A program made the position numbers and the translations under genes. Shown here one piece after another: positions 35,197-47,729 of a DNA stretch of 64,000 nt (its first letter is position 1; each line of letters begins with the position of its first letter). This DNA comes from Aquatica leii. Lineage: Eukaryota; Arthropoda; Insecta; Coleoptera; Lampyridae. The notes beneath the pieces were generated by a model that was given only the letters and a program-made list of their open reading frames with translations, ran no database searches and had not been told where the DNA came from. The stretch is from contig CM069432.1 in the NCBI GenBank assembly GCA_035610365.1, positions 184,435,027 through 184,499,026 on the forward strand. The letters are read 5' to 3'.

Positions 35197-35960
35197 TTAT
35201 TTTTGTGATAAATTTTTATAAATTGTGTTTAAATTTTGGGTGTTATTTTTTAAATTATCATTGTTATTATGCTTTGTGATGTATATCAATTTAGCTATCA
35301 GTCTTTTTTTGTAATTAGGTCTAATATCCGGAATTAGAAGGTTGTTAATATCAAACTTATGCCCTGTTTCAACATGGTGTAAAATTAGTGCTGATTCAGA
35401 TTTTTTATTGGCGCAATACCTTTAATTTTGGTTTACAGGCTATTGTAGATTTTTTTTTTTAAATTGGATTAAGTTTTTACTTAACCCGGGTACAATAATG
35501 ACTAAAACAAAAGTTACGTTTGAATTAGAGGTTTTTGATGGTGGTGGTGTAGTATTAATTATGTTAGTGTTAGATAGTTTTACGTTAATAATGTTATTAG
35601 GATAATTGTTCTTACAAAGTATTTTTTTAGAATGTTTAGAGTTTTAGTGTGGAATTGTGTACTACTAAGTTTAAATATTTTTTTATTGATTTAATAATCT
35701 TAATTTTTGATGGTGGGGTGTTTAGATAAGTACTTAATAGTCCTATTGGTGCCATTGGCTTAGTGTACCAATTTGTAAGCAAACCGTTAGTGTTAGGATC
35801 TTTGATTAGTTTTACATCTAAAAAATGTAAACAACCGTCATTTCTAATTCGACTGTAAATTTAAGAGAAGTGTTATAGCTATCAAATATTTTAAGCGTGT
35901 TATCAACTTTACTCTCTAGAATACATGTTATTCACGTTATAATGAATTTATAAATTTGTC
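35197..35960 (-). pseudogene. PLE RT and GIY-YIG C-terminus, decayed
   Basis: The minus strand reads FDSYNTSLKFTVELE near 35870, then DVKLIKDPNTNGLLTNWYTKP (in two short blocks, about 35750-35830) and LSTYLNTPPSK. These are equivalent to the FLDV, K-P-x-x and HPxxQK blocks of Penelope RT. Further on, KKSESALILHHVETGHKFDI (about 35315-35395) corresponds to the AVAEHHFTTGHKIDF block after the GIY-YIG core of the other PLE, and the frame ends with TAA at 35197-35199. The core GIY-YIG residues themselves were not found, and the catalytic YVDD region is not readable. Stops and shifts are frequent. Confidence 0.68.
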
Positions 35961-36393
35961 ACGTATAAGTTCGTAAGTGTTACAATGTTTGTCTTATTTT
36001 TATTTTCATGTTAATTTATTCTCACCGTTAATTATTGTTGTGATCATTTTGACGTGTAGTCCTTGACACACTCTTTTATAATTCTTAATTGTAAGCGTCA
36101 ATTTATTGTAGTTTGATATAGGTAGTTTAAAAATTAACAAATTGATTACTTGATTGTCTAAGCCATGCAAATAATTGTTTGTGTAAGATGCAAATTTAAG
36201 ATTGTTTTTTTTTTTTATTTTATATTTTAACCGATGGAAATAATAACAATGCAGATGATAATAAATGCACCTCACAAAAGAGTAATTAAGGGCGTACAAT
36301 TAATCAAAATCACAATTGCTAATAGGTGATTAACTAAATGTCAGGTAATAGTAAACATAACGATAATTGGTCACATTACCTTGTAAGTCATTT

Positions 36394-38089
36394 CCCAGGT
36401 AGAAATTGATGTTCCTGGAACGTTCGGAACGTTTCAAACTTGGCAAATATATGTAAACAAAGAAACGTTCCTAAAGTAAGTTTTCGAGATATTTAACAAA
36501 CCGTACTTTTTTTGTACACATTGAAGCAACTCCGGGTATTATTTAAGTCGGTTTTTGAAACACTTAAAATGTAAATACCGATGACAAATACATTGCAAAA
36601 TCCTTTTTCAGGTAGTTGTCATTGAACTAAGGGTGATTTGTGTAGACCTTGAACAATGAACGGTAAACAGTTTAGTTACTGTAGTTTATTCGTTTATTTC
36701 TCGTTGTCGTGTATTTACATGTAGCAATTAGAAATATGAATTCTTTGTGTGTCTCTGTGCGGGTTAATATAACTACTTCTTAAATTATACTTCTAAATGG
36801 CGTCTACAAGTACCGGTCTAAATTCCGATAAGGTAAGTAACTGTTTTTTATCTATATATTAATTTCTAAGTAACACAATCAGAGTAATCAGGCTTTGGGT
36901 AGTTAAAACGGCCATGTTTTATTGTAAAAAAAAATGTGTGACTAATGTAATTGAAAATATTCTTAAACAAGTGATACGCCGCAGAACACATCGAAACCGT
37001 TAGCTTTGCGAAATGAATTTTTAAGATAAGATTACAATCGTCTTTAGAATGTTATAACTTATATTTTTTGAGTATCTTAGAAAAAGTAAATACTAATAAT
37101 ACTCATCTTATATTTTAAAATTTAAACCAATAAGAACAACATTTTTTGAAACTTGGTGGGTACCGTAGTTAACATTGTTATTTTAGCGTTTTCGTTTATA
37201 TAATAACTACTGCAGTATTTTTGAAACAATTTTTTTTATTATTTTGTTTTACTAATTTAATGCGATCAAAAGTACAGGTGAAGTTTTACAACAGACCAGC
37301 TGTTTAAATTTGTACTTGCACAACACTTCATTTTAACAATTTACGCTTAAACTTATGATAAATATCTAATTTTGTTTTTTTTGTCACTTTAAATTTAACT
37401 AAGATGGAATGGTTCTTTTTCAGGCGTAGTCAGGCAATACCACCGTAGTATTACGAAAGATGAATTTAAAGTGCACGTTTCCAACTGGTTTAGACGAGCA
37501 GCAACTAGGCTGAACCGAGAGACATTGAAATCGAAACCTAATGATAATCAAGTAAATAAAGAAGTTATGTAACATATTTAGTTTTATAGGTTATCTATTA
37601 TTAACCCAAATTATACAATTATTAAATGTAGTAGATAAATATTATACAAATATATGTTTTATGTATGCGTGTGACTAGTTTTTTTGACTTTAATTCGTGA
37701 TAAATTGAACACATTCAAAAATATAAGCATAGGAACGATTCTGAACATGTGCAAGTAGATTAGATAGTATGTTCCACAAATTAAGCTTGAAACATTCTGA
37801 CGGAACGTTCCAACAGTTTTATAAAACGTTCTTGAGATGTCACATTTTACGTTTTAAAGCATAACTTTGAAACATCTCTACTCTGATGTTTCATAGGAAA
37901 CGTTTTAGATAATGTTCCGGGAACATACATCGAAACATATTTGTGCCTAAAATGGAACGTCCTTGAGGTGGGACATTTAACGTTTCAAAGTACAATTTAG
38001 AAACATGCCTAAGACGTTTCATCTTATGTTCCATGTTCCATAAGGTACAGTGTTGAGCATGTTCCAGGGACATTAAAGTTCTACTTGGG
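36394..38089. mobile_element. TIR DNA element with exon-like cargo
   Basis: The left end CCCAGGTAGAAATTGATGTT and the right end (minus strand CCCAAGTAGAACTTTAATGT) are imperfect terminal inverted repeats that continue as CCTGGAAC on both sides. TTT flanks both ends and may be a 3-bp target duplication. The right 320 bp is packed with GAAACGTT, GGAACGTTCC and GTTCCGGGAAC-like phrases that also begin the left end (GGAACGTTCGGAACGTTTC), giving strong subterminal inverted structure. Inside are two exon-like segments (36797-36832 and 37424-37571). No transposase motif is recognised. The superfamily is unknown. Confidence 0.62.
36797..37571 (+). CDS. possible small spliced gene inside the TIR element
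   Basis: ATG at 36797 begins a 12-codon exon (MASTSTGLNSDK) that ends at a strong donor, GTAAGTAA at 36833. A good acceptor (TTCTTTTTCAG) at 37423 opens a 3' segment whose only long frame runs from 37426 to TAA at 37571 and encodes RQYHRSITKDEFKVHVSNWF, then a basic RRAATRLNRE tail. The two frames do not join directly: exon 1 ends in phase 0, and the 3' frame needs one extra base, so a middle exon or a different 5' exon would be required. I do not recognise the protein. Its NWFRRA-type basic end is reminiscent of proteins encoded by some insect transposons, which is only an impression. Confidence 0.3.
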
Positions 38090-38337
38090 TTTATGATTAA
38101 TAATTGGTCATACAACCAAACATGGTTTGGAGATGGAGTGACGTGGCTGAACTGAATTCTCACCTTCTGCAAACTTAAACAAGAAAGTACGTTTGAGCAT
38201 CCCATTATCAATTCATTTACTACAATTAATTATTTGCTTTTGATAATAATGAACAATAAATAGATATCGCACATATCTAAAATTTAAATGGAGCGATAAT
38301 CAAATCATGCTAGATTATTACTGAAATCAAATATTAG

Positions 38338-38680
38338 AATCAGACCGTTTAGGTTCCTGACAACGCCACCCAATGTCAGCTCCAAGTGTTCAATGGGTGT
38401 ACGACTACATTCCACCCACTCAGAGTGCTTCCGTCCGGGACCGTTATAACAAGCCAAATGCTCCGGTCCAAAAAGCGGGCCTAGGATGTGCAATAGGTGT
38501 ACGACTACATTCCACCCGCCTAGAGATCCCCAAATGAGCGCAATGCTCCGGTTCCAAATGAGCCATGATCGAACCGCGTTACCAAATAAAATAAATATCA
38601 GACCCCAGGTAGTGCAATGGGTGTACGACTACATTCCACCCGCCTAGAATTTCTGCAGAACCCTTTCGGTTCTAGTAACA
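38338..38680. repeat. three-copy imperfect tandem array with hairpin cores
   Basis: The phrase GGGTGTACGACTACATTCC followed by ACCC occurs at 38394-38417, 38494-38517 (with AGGTG) and 38618-38641, spaced 100 and 124 bases apart. Each copy can fold as a GGGTG/CACCC hairpin with a 13-base loop. A second shared phrase, AATGCTCCGGT(T)CCA, follows copies 1 and 2. The array is far richer in G+C than its surroundings. It resembles the subterminal or internal repeats of an unidentified element. Confidence 0.75.
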
Positions 38681-41600
38681 AACGAATTCAACCATGTCGA
38701 CACACACCAGCAAAACGTCAAACGGCCTTATCGACACAATTTAAACATTTAATTAAGCAAATCAACTATCAACTATTAAATTTAGATTCATAGACAATAT
38801 TCAAAACATAATTGATAACAACCAACATTTATTGACATCGCACTCCATTGTCTAATTAATGTAAACATTGAACGAATTGCGCAAGACGTCACCAATGCAA
38901 CTTTTAAATTCATAATTATCATTTAACATTCAATAAAAGCATTTATAACTGTCTATTAAATTATTGAGTCTCAAATTAATACATTTACTAAACACGGCTC
39001 AATAAAACCTCATAAATATAAACAGTAAATGATGCTCACATTCAAAAGAATGAATATTAAGTTAATAGATAATAGGAGAGCTCATTAAAAACTCGTAATT
39101 AAAAATAACATAATGATAGTAATAAAAGTATTAGCAGTAAACTACAAGATAATAGGAAACTCAGTGAAACTCACCTTTAAATATTCACGATAAAACAAAC
39201 ACACTTCACTGTACGAAAGTTACAACGTAATTAAGAATTAGATCTTTGGCAAAACTAAACATTCCTAATGGTAATAAATTAGGGTCGGTAGTGTTTCAGG
39301 GTCCAGCGACACCAAATGCGGCTGCAATTTGATACTCTGGAAAGAAAAGTAAACGAAATTGCTGCATTTTAAAATTTTTATTACATTTGTTTAATAAATA
39401 GAGAGTTGAAAAAGTGCACACAAAGCCGCACGATACGTAGCCGGTTCTTAGACATTTAAAGTGTTTCTGATGCCCCTCTTGATCAAAAAGTTCTAAAAGT
39501 AATTCAAATTTGTATTTAGTATCTTTATCTTAAACAGTAAATACTTACAATTATAAACTGTCCTGTAAAAGAATGTGAACTGGCCATGCAATTTAAAGAC
39601 AATTCATTCTATAATTGCGCATGAGCTTTATCCCATGGCATCGCGACAGGCGTACTAACCTGCATACATAAAATCAAAAATAGTGAAAATAAAGTAAGAA
39701 TTGTTTATTCTTACTTATTATTATTATTAATTTAAAACAATAATTAGAATGACAAAAAAAGAAATAAGATATAGACAGCAAAAGCAAAAGTGTACTGTTA
39801 GAATACAGAGTATAGAGAAAACAGTATATAATTCAGTGTCAACCTAAAAAAAAGGTTTGAATTAGTACCGCAAAAATGTTTTTTTTTACAAAAAAAACAT
39901 TGATGGAATATATAATAAACAAATAATATAAATGGACTAACAAGAAGCAACTGCAATCAAAGTAGAGAGAAAGAAACTAAAATGGCCTTCTCAATTAATA
40001 AGATCTGGTTAAATTATTATAAAGTAATATTTAATTTAAAGTTTGATTTAACTCTCTCATGAATGATACTACGTGTAACTCAAATACAAAATCGCTACAA
40101 TTTCTTGTTATGTAATGTATTTATTTAAATTATGCAACAATGGATTTTACAGTAATCTGCAGCAAATGTCCCTGTATCTGGGTTAAATTTAAAAGTATTT
40201 GAAACCGTGTTTTAGCAGTTTTTGTCGGATGTGTGAGTTATGTGCGTTGCATTTAACTTAAAATTTCAAAGATGACGATATTAAGTAAATTCTAAAGTAA
40301 ATTTTGTGTCAATGTATTTATGTTTTTGCATCGAGTAAACTGTTACAAGTAAAAATCAGAAACGTATCATAGTTGTAGTAAAAATTGAGATTTAAAAAAA
40401 AATTGTAAGTCTTTCTGGTCTTGGTAGGTTCGTCGGTTGCTTTTGGTTAAGTAAACGCTAACAGCTGTATTCATCAAAATATTTTAAATTGCTTTTGAAA
40501 CTTGTTTTAGTTAACACGTGTTTTAAGGCTTACAGAACGTTTTAACTTGTATAAACGGTTCGTAAATCCTCGGTACTCAAAATAGAGTTAAAATACCGTT
40601 CCAAGTAAATTTAACGTAGTTGCGTTGGTCTCGTCGAAAGATATTATTTTTTGCGCTTATTAGATACGTGCCTCAAATAATAATCATAATAATTAATAAT
40701 GACAGATAGTAAAAAGAAAACAAGAATTAGAAATTGGCTTAAAGAAGATTAGGTTTGTATCAATTTTAATGTGTACAAAATAACTTTAGCATTTATTACA
40801 AGAATAGGTGCAAGAAACGGTTAAGATAATTGAAAATAAAAATACTTACAAGCCAAAAAGAACTATTTAAATGAATTACCAGTTATACCTAAAATAAATC
40901 AATATAATTCTCTTTCCTATCGTATGGTACAGATCAATATGCAGTAAAAAATATTGTTCAGATTAATATCTAACTCAGGTACATTTTAAAAAAAAATTTA
41001 GAACAATACAAACAATAAACTTATTTAAAAAAAGAAAGCAAAACTATGATGACGTGTTGTCAAAAAGTACCAAGATTTCTAACACCGCTAAGATGACAAA
41101 TTCACTTGCATGCACAGTCGAAGTAGCGAATTATGCCAATTAAATATTTTTAAATATTATTAGATGTTAATGTTAAATTATATACAAAACAAATTAAATT
41201 TCTTTTATATTAATTTTCTGACCCTACACACTCCAATTTTCTAATTCAAAATTAGGTTTAAAGAAGGGTCAATCCTATTTTAAATGTTGCTAAGTTACAA
41301 CACTGTAACAAAAATTTTATTAAATTAAAACGCGTTTATGAATATCGTTTTTTGACGTAATTTTAACGTAGAAAAACTAACGTGTAAATTTTCATTTGCA
41401 GTTGATTAAATAAAATGGCAAAACTGAAATATTCTGAGGTGAAATGCCGATTATAAGAATTTATAAAACATCAAATCGGAAAGAATCAGGTACGTAGTAA
41501 GCGTTGTTATTATTTCGGACAGTATAATGATCAAGTGTCAATTCTGGAGCAAAATACGAGTCAACAGTAGATAGATCAAAGTAGACGACGACGGGCGCTC

Positions 41601-42684
41601 TTTTATACCCGTTCTAGTCACACCTGGATACTTTTAAGTAGGAAAAATAATTGCGCGAGTACACACAAATACGATGATGTAACTAGAAAACGCAAAAAAG
41701 TGCACACGTATTTTTGGAAATTAATTATTAGTTTTGAAAACAAATGCAATATTTATAAGTATGAGGTTAGAAATTTAAATTATAATTTTTTGTAGTACAC
41801 AAAGTACACAGTATATTTCAATTATGGTATTGTCACTACAACTGTGTATAACCGTTTAAATACGTTTAGGTAAGATGTATAAAACGCAAATTAAAATGTA
41901 GATAAAAACTTCAGATTTTTTTGCATTATTCAGATCATGATGCTGAGACCACACAAATTTTTTTTTACTTGTCCCTGCCTACCACGTTTGTATCGCTACA
42001 TACGTTGTGTCTATTCTAATTTATATAGATTTCAATAAACAATATAGTTATTATTTTTTTAAATTAAATGTCAAACTGACAAAAAAATAAAGTACTACCA
42101 AAATTCAGTAAACAAATACTTATGTATTATCGATATGTATACAACTCATATTATTGGAGTCCGTTTAAAAAACGTAAGAATAGCAGTAAAAAGGATACTT
42201 ACAAACTAGTACAAAACAAACGAAATTCAGAAAACCAGTTTTGGAGAACAAGAAAAAAAAATTAAAAAAGAATTAAGCCATAAATTAAATTTTATGGTAT
42301 TTTACGTTCTGTTGTAGTTACCGTAATTTACGTATATTTAGAAATGATGTACAACAATTCTAATACAGTATTATGTCGAAATGCGGTTCTTATGTAATAT
42401 GTGTATATTTAAATATATATTTATAACATAAATCAACTGAAACACATTTAAATAAAACCAAATATTGATGTTTGAGTTGTTTTACACGTAATTGAACGTA
42501 CTAATAACAAAACTGAACTAAAAATGTAAATATCGTTAAACATTTGACGTAAGTGATGTAATGACATCTACAGTAATACGTAACCAATAATGATAATAAC
42601 CAAGAAAAATAAATAATCATAATTATATATTCTGATTAGAAAGTTCTGAGCGCGAATATATGGGACCGTGAGATACTACGAGTA
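38681..42684. other. intergenic stretch, mostly AT-rich
   Basis: The segment at 39290-39345, on the minus strand, reads AATTGCAGCCGCATTTGGTG then TCGCTGGACCC and looks like a retroelement primer-site/leader fragment, but nothing coding follows. The PLE end lies at 39405-39512. At 41402-41489 an acceptor, an ATG and a donor (AATCAG|GTACGT) frame a short exon-like piece with an internal stop. No complete gene is recognised. Confidence 0.35.
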
Positions 42685-43218
42685 TAGTCTGTAAAATTTA
42701 ACATTTTCAGTTTCGGATTAGCGCTTTATTTAACACCGACATATATACACTGTTGCCGTTTCCTTCTTACATGTAGGATTTCATCAAGTAAAGCGAGCAC
42801 GTACATTAGTTATCTGAATTAAAAGCTACACTACACGTTTGAAAGTATTCGTCATAACAACCATTAGGTTAGAAAGAAATAGCAAATAAAGCAACCATGC
42901 GCTTTCTTAAACACATTTAAAAATTTTACAAACAAGTTTTGAATGGGATTATTCATTCAAAACTTGTTTGTAAAATTTTTAAATGTGTTTAAGAAGCGCA
43001 TGGTTGCTTTATTTGCTATTTCTTTCTAACCTAATGGTTGTTATGACGAATACTTTCAAACGTGTAGTGTAATTCTTAATTCAGATAACTAATGTACGTG
43101 CTCGCTTTACTTGATGAAATCCTACATGTAAGAAGGAAACGGCAATAGTGTATATATGTATGTCGGTGTTAAATAAAGCGCTAATCCGAAACTGAAAATG
43201 TTAAATTTTACAGACTAT
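42685..43218. repeat. near-perfect palindrome, arms about 265 bp, 8-base loop
   Basis: The left arm (42685-42945) and right arm (42954-43218) are reverse complements with very few differences (for example GTTGCC versus TTGCC, AAGCGCATG versus AAAGCGCATG, and a small change near 43070). The loop is GGATTATT (42946-42953). Nothing in it codes. It could be a MITE-like foldback, an inverted duplication from replication, or an old gene-silencing hairpin locus. No target duplication was identified at the ends. Confidence 0.9.
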
Positions 43219-46200
43219 ATCTAATTTTTTTTCTAACAGATTATCAGACCATTTTTTTCCACGACCTATAGGTATGAGCTGAATGAAATAACAACAAATT
43301 AAGCGAAATTAAATTATTTATATTGACAACAAAAGCATTATTTTAATTACATTGTATTAACATTTATATTATTATTTTGTTTGAACATTTATTGAAACTT
43401 GTGTACTAAATTTTTGTTTGTAATTTTTTAAAAATTGTACGTTAACTATAAATCACATAAGTAACATTAAGAAGTCTCATTTATATTTGACAGTTTTGAT
43501 ATTCATAAGTATATATAATAAATCTAATTTTGTTTGACCAGTGTTAGAATATTCATTCTATCACTTGTTATTGAATGAAAATGTATGTAAAGTACATAAG
43601 ACGCAAGTGTTTTAGAATAAATATTCCAATTCTGTTATTAAAAATGATTTCAAAGGAATTATGTTCGGTAAAAATCGTGGAGAAAAATATTTTACTAAAA
43701 AGATTTCTATAAACAAAAGAAATTAAAAGAATGTTTTTTTATTAAATGGTTTGAGATTTATTTAAAGGTTTTCTTTAAAATATGCAGGATTTTGTCCTAG
43801 AAGATGTTTTTAAGTCTGCACCTGTAGTCCTTAACCTACATACAAGAAAAAGGTTGGAATAACAGACGGCCTAATAGATTGATACTGTTTGTTTACTAAT
43901 ACCATTATTATAAAAATTAGATTTATGACGTTACTAAAACATTTTATTGTTTCTATCTATTATATCAATAGCGTAAAATTACGATATGCCGTAGAAAAAC
44001 CAACGCAACTAACGAATATTAACTGTTTATATAAAAATAAATCTAATTTTTATATGTAGTTAAACAGCCATTAATTTAGTAACTAAAATAATGTACAGCA
44101 AATACACAGATCAACACAGTAAATAAAGCAATTTAATCGATAACAATTACTGAATTTTTAGTTCTGTAAACATTTTAATTCCACACATTTAGTATAACCT
44201 AATTCTGAAAAAGCCAACATAATAAAATAATTACTGAGTATGCATGTATGCATTAATTTTGTCAATTATATATGTATCTAAAGTAACGAAATCTTAGGTT
44301 TATTTTAATTATCATTACAACACTGTTAAATTTAAACAATTGTTATTTTAAATAAAAAGTAAAATAGTTAAATCTAAACTCTATATACGAAACTGTATGG
44401 TTTTTAAAGTTTGAAATAAAAGAAAATTAATAAACATCGTTCTTTTTTGACATTTTTCCATTCGATTTAAATTTATTTCTTTATATCGTGTTGTTAAAAA
44501 GAATTGGCATACTGAATTGGCATACTTTAAGAATCAAACGAAACATAACTTTAGTAGGAAAAGTACAAAAATTCCGAATGGAAATAAGCGAAATTTTAGG
44601 CGTGGTCTCAAGTGGAAGAAGACATCATTTTTGTAAGAAAACTTTGAGGGGTAAAAGCATTAAATTTATAGCGCTATATTTCAATGCAAACTGTCGGTGT
44701 GCACCTTGGAGCGTTACGTTTGATTTCAGGCGTGATCTGTGGAATCACCGATATCAATATTTATGTGGCTATCAAAGTTTGCAAAATACTTGTTGTAAGT
44801 TAATCTCAAAGGGAATATTAGTTAAGACATAAGTTTTGATAGAAGTTCTTTTTTAAAATTTCGTATTTTTTAGGTTTGTTTGTTACTATTCAGATACAAT
44901 TCAATAAATTTGTGTCATTCGAAAACAAGATAACAAAATAGTAATCTTTTACAAATATTTTCTGAAACTGACATAATAAATTAGCGTAATTTAGAAACGT
45001 TGTCATAATATGTGCTTGTTGAAACTAATTACGACATTAAAGTGAGACGTATGGAAAACTATGTTGGCGCTCTTTGAAACGGACATTCAGCCATTTTCAA
45101 CTTAAATTTACTGAAATATTATGCATGCTCTGTTCCCAGAGCTTATGTAACATTCATATATTTGATACAGTTTTATTGCGAATTTAATAGGGAAAATTCA
45201 AATTATGTCCCCTATTAAATAACTGCTGTCTTCCAGCACCATCTCTAGTTATTAATTATACGAAACCTTAACCCTCATTGTAAAACAATCACACATAAAC
45301 TTAATTCTATGTGAATTTTAAAAACACAATTTTTATTTCTACAAATTTCATTGTATTTTTTAAGTTTAGAATATAATATGCTGATGTTTTAAGTTTATTA
45401 ACATGCTCATTCAAGATTCATTATATTTTATCTATGTTATTCATAAATATATACTACCAATACAATTAAAACTTTTGATTAATAAACATACTATGTTTGT
45501 TTTAACTTTGTTGCTATTTGTAAATTAGCTAAAACGTGCATTAGATCATTGAATACAAAATATCGTACGTACACAATAGCAACGCACGTAATTGAGGTAT
45601 TGTGTAATGATTCTACTACTATTTAATAGTTTTTTATAGAGGCAGAAACGCTTTGACAATTGAAACGCTTGTTTAAGCAGTTTTAATAGAATATATATAT
45701 ATATATGTTACGTTAAAATTACATAAATTTAATTTAAATTTATAGATTTTGTTTAAACAATAAAATAATAAAATTTGTAATTCTTTATAATCACGCATAA
45801 AAAATACAAAAACATGTACAGTACAGTAAGTTTAATTATTAATTTTCGTATAACTATGACAGTTTAAAAATAATACAGAAAATTTTTCGTAAACACAAAA
45901 TGAAAACGTAATAAAAATGTTTCTATATATTGTAATTGTATTTTGTGCGTTTAAATTATTATGCAAACTAAAGAGTTTAACCTAAATTGTTTAACGCATT
46001 TTTTCAATTTTTTTAAAATTAATTTGTTTTAACTGCTACAACCTTTAATTGTTTTGGGATATTTCATTACTACTTTTTAACATACATGTGTATTTGTACC
46101 TAAATTTCATTAGATAATCTCGTACATTTTAAAAAGTTTAATCTTTTTGCACTATTCTGAATTATGTTCAATCGTTAAACTAACTCATTCTAAGGATACT

Positions 46201-46638
46201 GATTTTAACAATTTCTTAAGAATCTATGAAAGTAGTAAAGTTAAACCAAGTTAAAACTATTACTTTGTTTTTGCTATAGATTTGTGATTTTTTCTATAAT
46301 TTTATTTGTTAATTTTTTTGTAGACAAATTAATCAACAATCATTTGTTATTTATATCTAAATTGCTTTGTATGTTGCATAGATTGTTTTTTTCTTACTTT
46401 TTGTAATGTTTATATAAACCTACTCTATAAACTGGTACAACGTAAAAGGTTCTAAACTAGATTTAAAAAAAAACAACAAAATCTAAACAACATATGATGA
46501 CAATGTTTTATGCATTCAGCTTGTCGAACCATTTAAAATGTAGCATATATGTCATTCAATTTAAGTTACTTCAAAAGTTACAACACCTCTCAGGTAGCAT
46601 CAAATTAAAGATAACTTATATTGTCACTTCAGTTAGAT
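43219..46638. other. AT-rich intergenic stretch
   Basis: No recognised gene. A 114-codon open frame at 44488-44832 is the longest here and has no identifiable motif. An (AT)n run lies at 45688-45706. The last eight bases (AGTTAGAT, 46631-46638) are the left target duplication of hAT-3. Confidence 0.5.
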
Positions 46639-46759
46639 CAGTGGTTACCAAAGTGATCTCTACGGACCCCAGGGGTCGGAAGCATTTAGGGGATTTGTAA
46701 AAAGTTAAAGTAGATTTAAGGGTCTCTGAATAACGTTAAAGAACCCGCGCAAGGTTTAA

Positions 46760-47729
46760 TATAAAATAAAAAAAATGTGACACATTTTTGACAATATGGA
46801 AATTAAAATAAATAACAATGAATAAATTCATTCCAATTTTTACGTTCTAAGTAAAATATAAATATAAACAGGTGCATAAAATAGAAGTAATAACAGACAT
46901 CGCGGTGAGTCAGGCCTATTTATACAGGTTTATACAGGAACGCAATAAAGCTCATACCTGCATCAATTAGTCTATATTCTGAACTATAAAGGAGTCGTGC
47001 ATCTAAACTACAATTTAGTGTTATGCGTGATGTAAAGTGCATACAACAAATTTTCCTAGTCTTGGACAAAAAGTATAATTTTTTGTATTATTATGCAGAT
47101 AGCGTATTTCATTACCTAAGTATATTTGAGTAAACTTGATATTTTTTTTTAATTTAAATTTATTTAAGTAAAGTTATACTCTTGTTTAAGTTGATTAAAA
47201 AAACTATATATTACAGTTGTCAGTACAGTAATCTCTTAAAGTTTATTAAAAATTTCTTTTTTTTATTAAAAACTTAAAAAGAGATTGTAAGTTTTTCTAA
47301 CACAGATGTGTTTCTGTGTTTCTAAAGAAAATATTATAAAAGATCCTGTAAAAGAATTTAGAGATATTGGATTTTATAATTTAATATAATGCACCCTAAA
47401 CATTATAGCTTACTATTTTATATTTTTGTTTACTTTGTACTTAAACCGAAAGAACTGTCTAAGAGTTTTGCTTGTTCGTTTAAGTAATAATTTTATTAAG
47501 AGACAAACCTATTTTGTTTTACTCCAATTCATGGTAAAATTTGCTTTATTTGTATAGGTACCTATTTTGTACTGAAATCTGTTTATGTACGATTTAGGTA
47601 ATGTATTTTTACGAAGCTAAGCAGAGAAATTTTGAATGTTTTGTAGGAAAGGACAAAACGATTTTTTGAAGTAAATTCCCTATATATGTACCTAAAAGAA
47701 AAACAATACTTTAAAATATCGTAATGCAA
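46760..47729. other. non-coding stretch inside hAT-3
   Basis: AT-rich, with no recognisable transposase sequence. It should contain the 5' part of hAT-3 and the left end of the piggyBac element, but the TTAA-bounded terminus of piggyBac could not be located. Confidence 0.4.

Larger units (their letters stand above)
34905..39512 (-). mobile_element. second Penelope-like element, decayed, with inverted ends
   Basis: A segment at 34905-35018 (minus strand: CTGAAGA, then CACGAAACGTAACCGGTTCT, then TGTGATGCC) recurs on the plus strand at about 39405-39512 (GCACGATACGTAGCCGGTTCT, then TTTCTGATGCCCCTC), so two related ends face each other 4.4 kb apart. Between them, adjoining the left end, lies the C-terminal part of a PLE protein (35197 to about 35960). 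A TIR element (36394-38089) and a tandem array (38338-38680) fill much of the rest, so the original PLE was much shorter. Whether both ends belong to one insertion is inference. Confidence 0.6.

Noticed and set aside
36006-36299. 97-codon minus-strand frame near the second PLE
   Set aside because: The frame crosses an A run and shows no RT block, so it is not counted as part of the PLE protein.
38338-38680. Possible CRISPR-like array
   Set aside because: Only three irregularly spaced copies, in clear eukaryotic repeat-rich DNA, with no cas genes.
39290-39345. Possible retroelement primer-binding site (TTTGGTGTCGCTGG on the minus strand)
   Set aside because: No LTR ends or gag-pol sequence could be connected to it.
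44488-44832. 114-codon open frame
   Set aside because: No motif, no codon bias that stands out, and no splice or repeat context; not distinguishable from chance in this composition.
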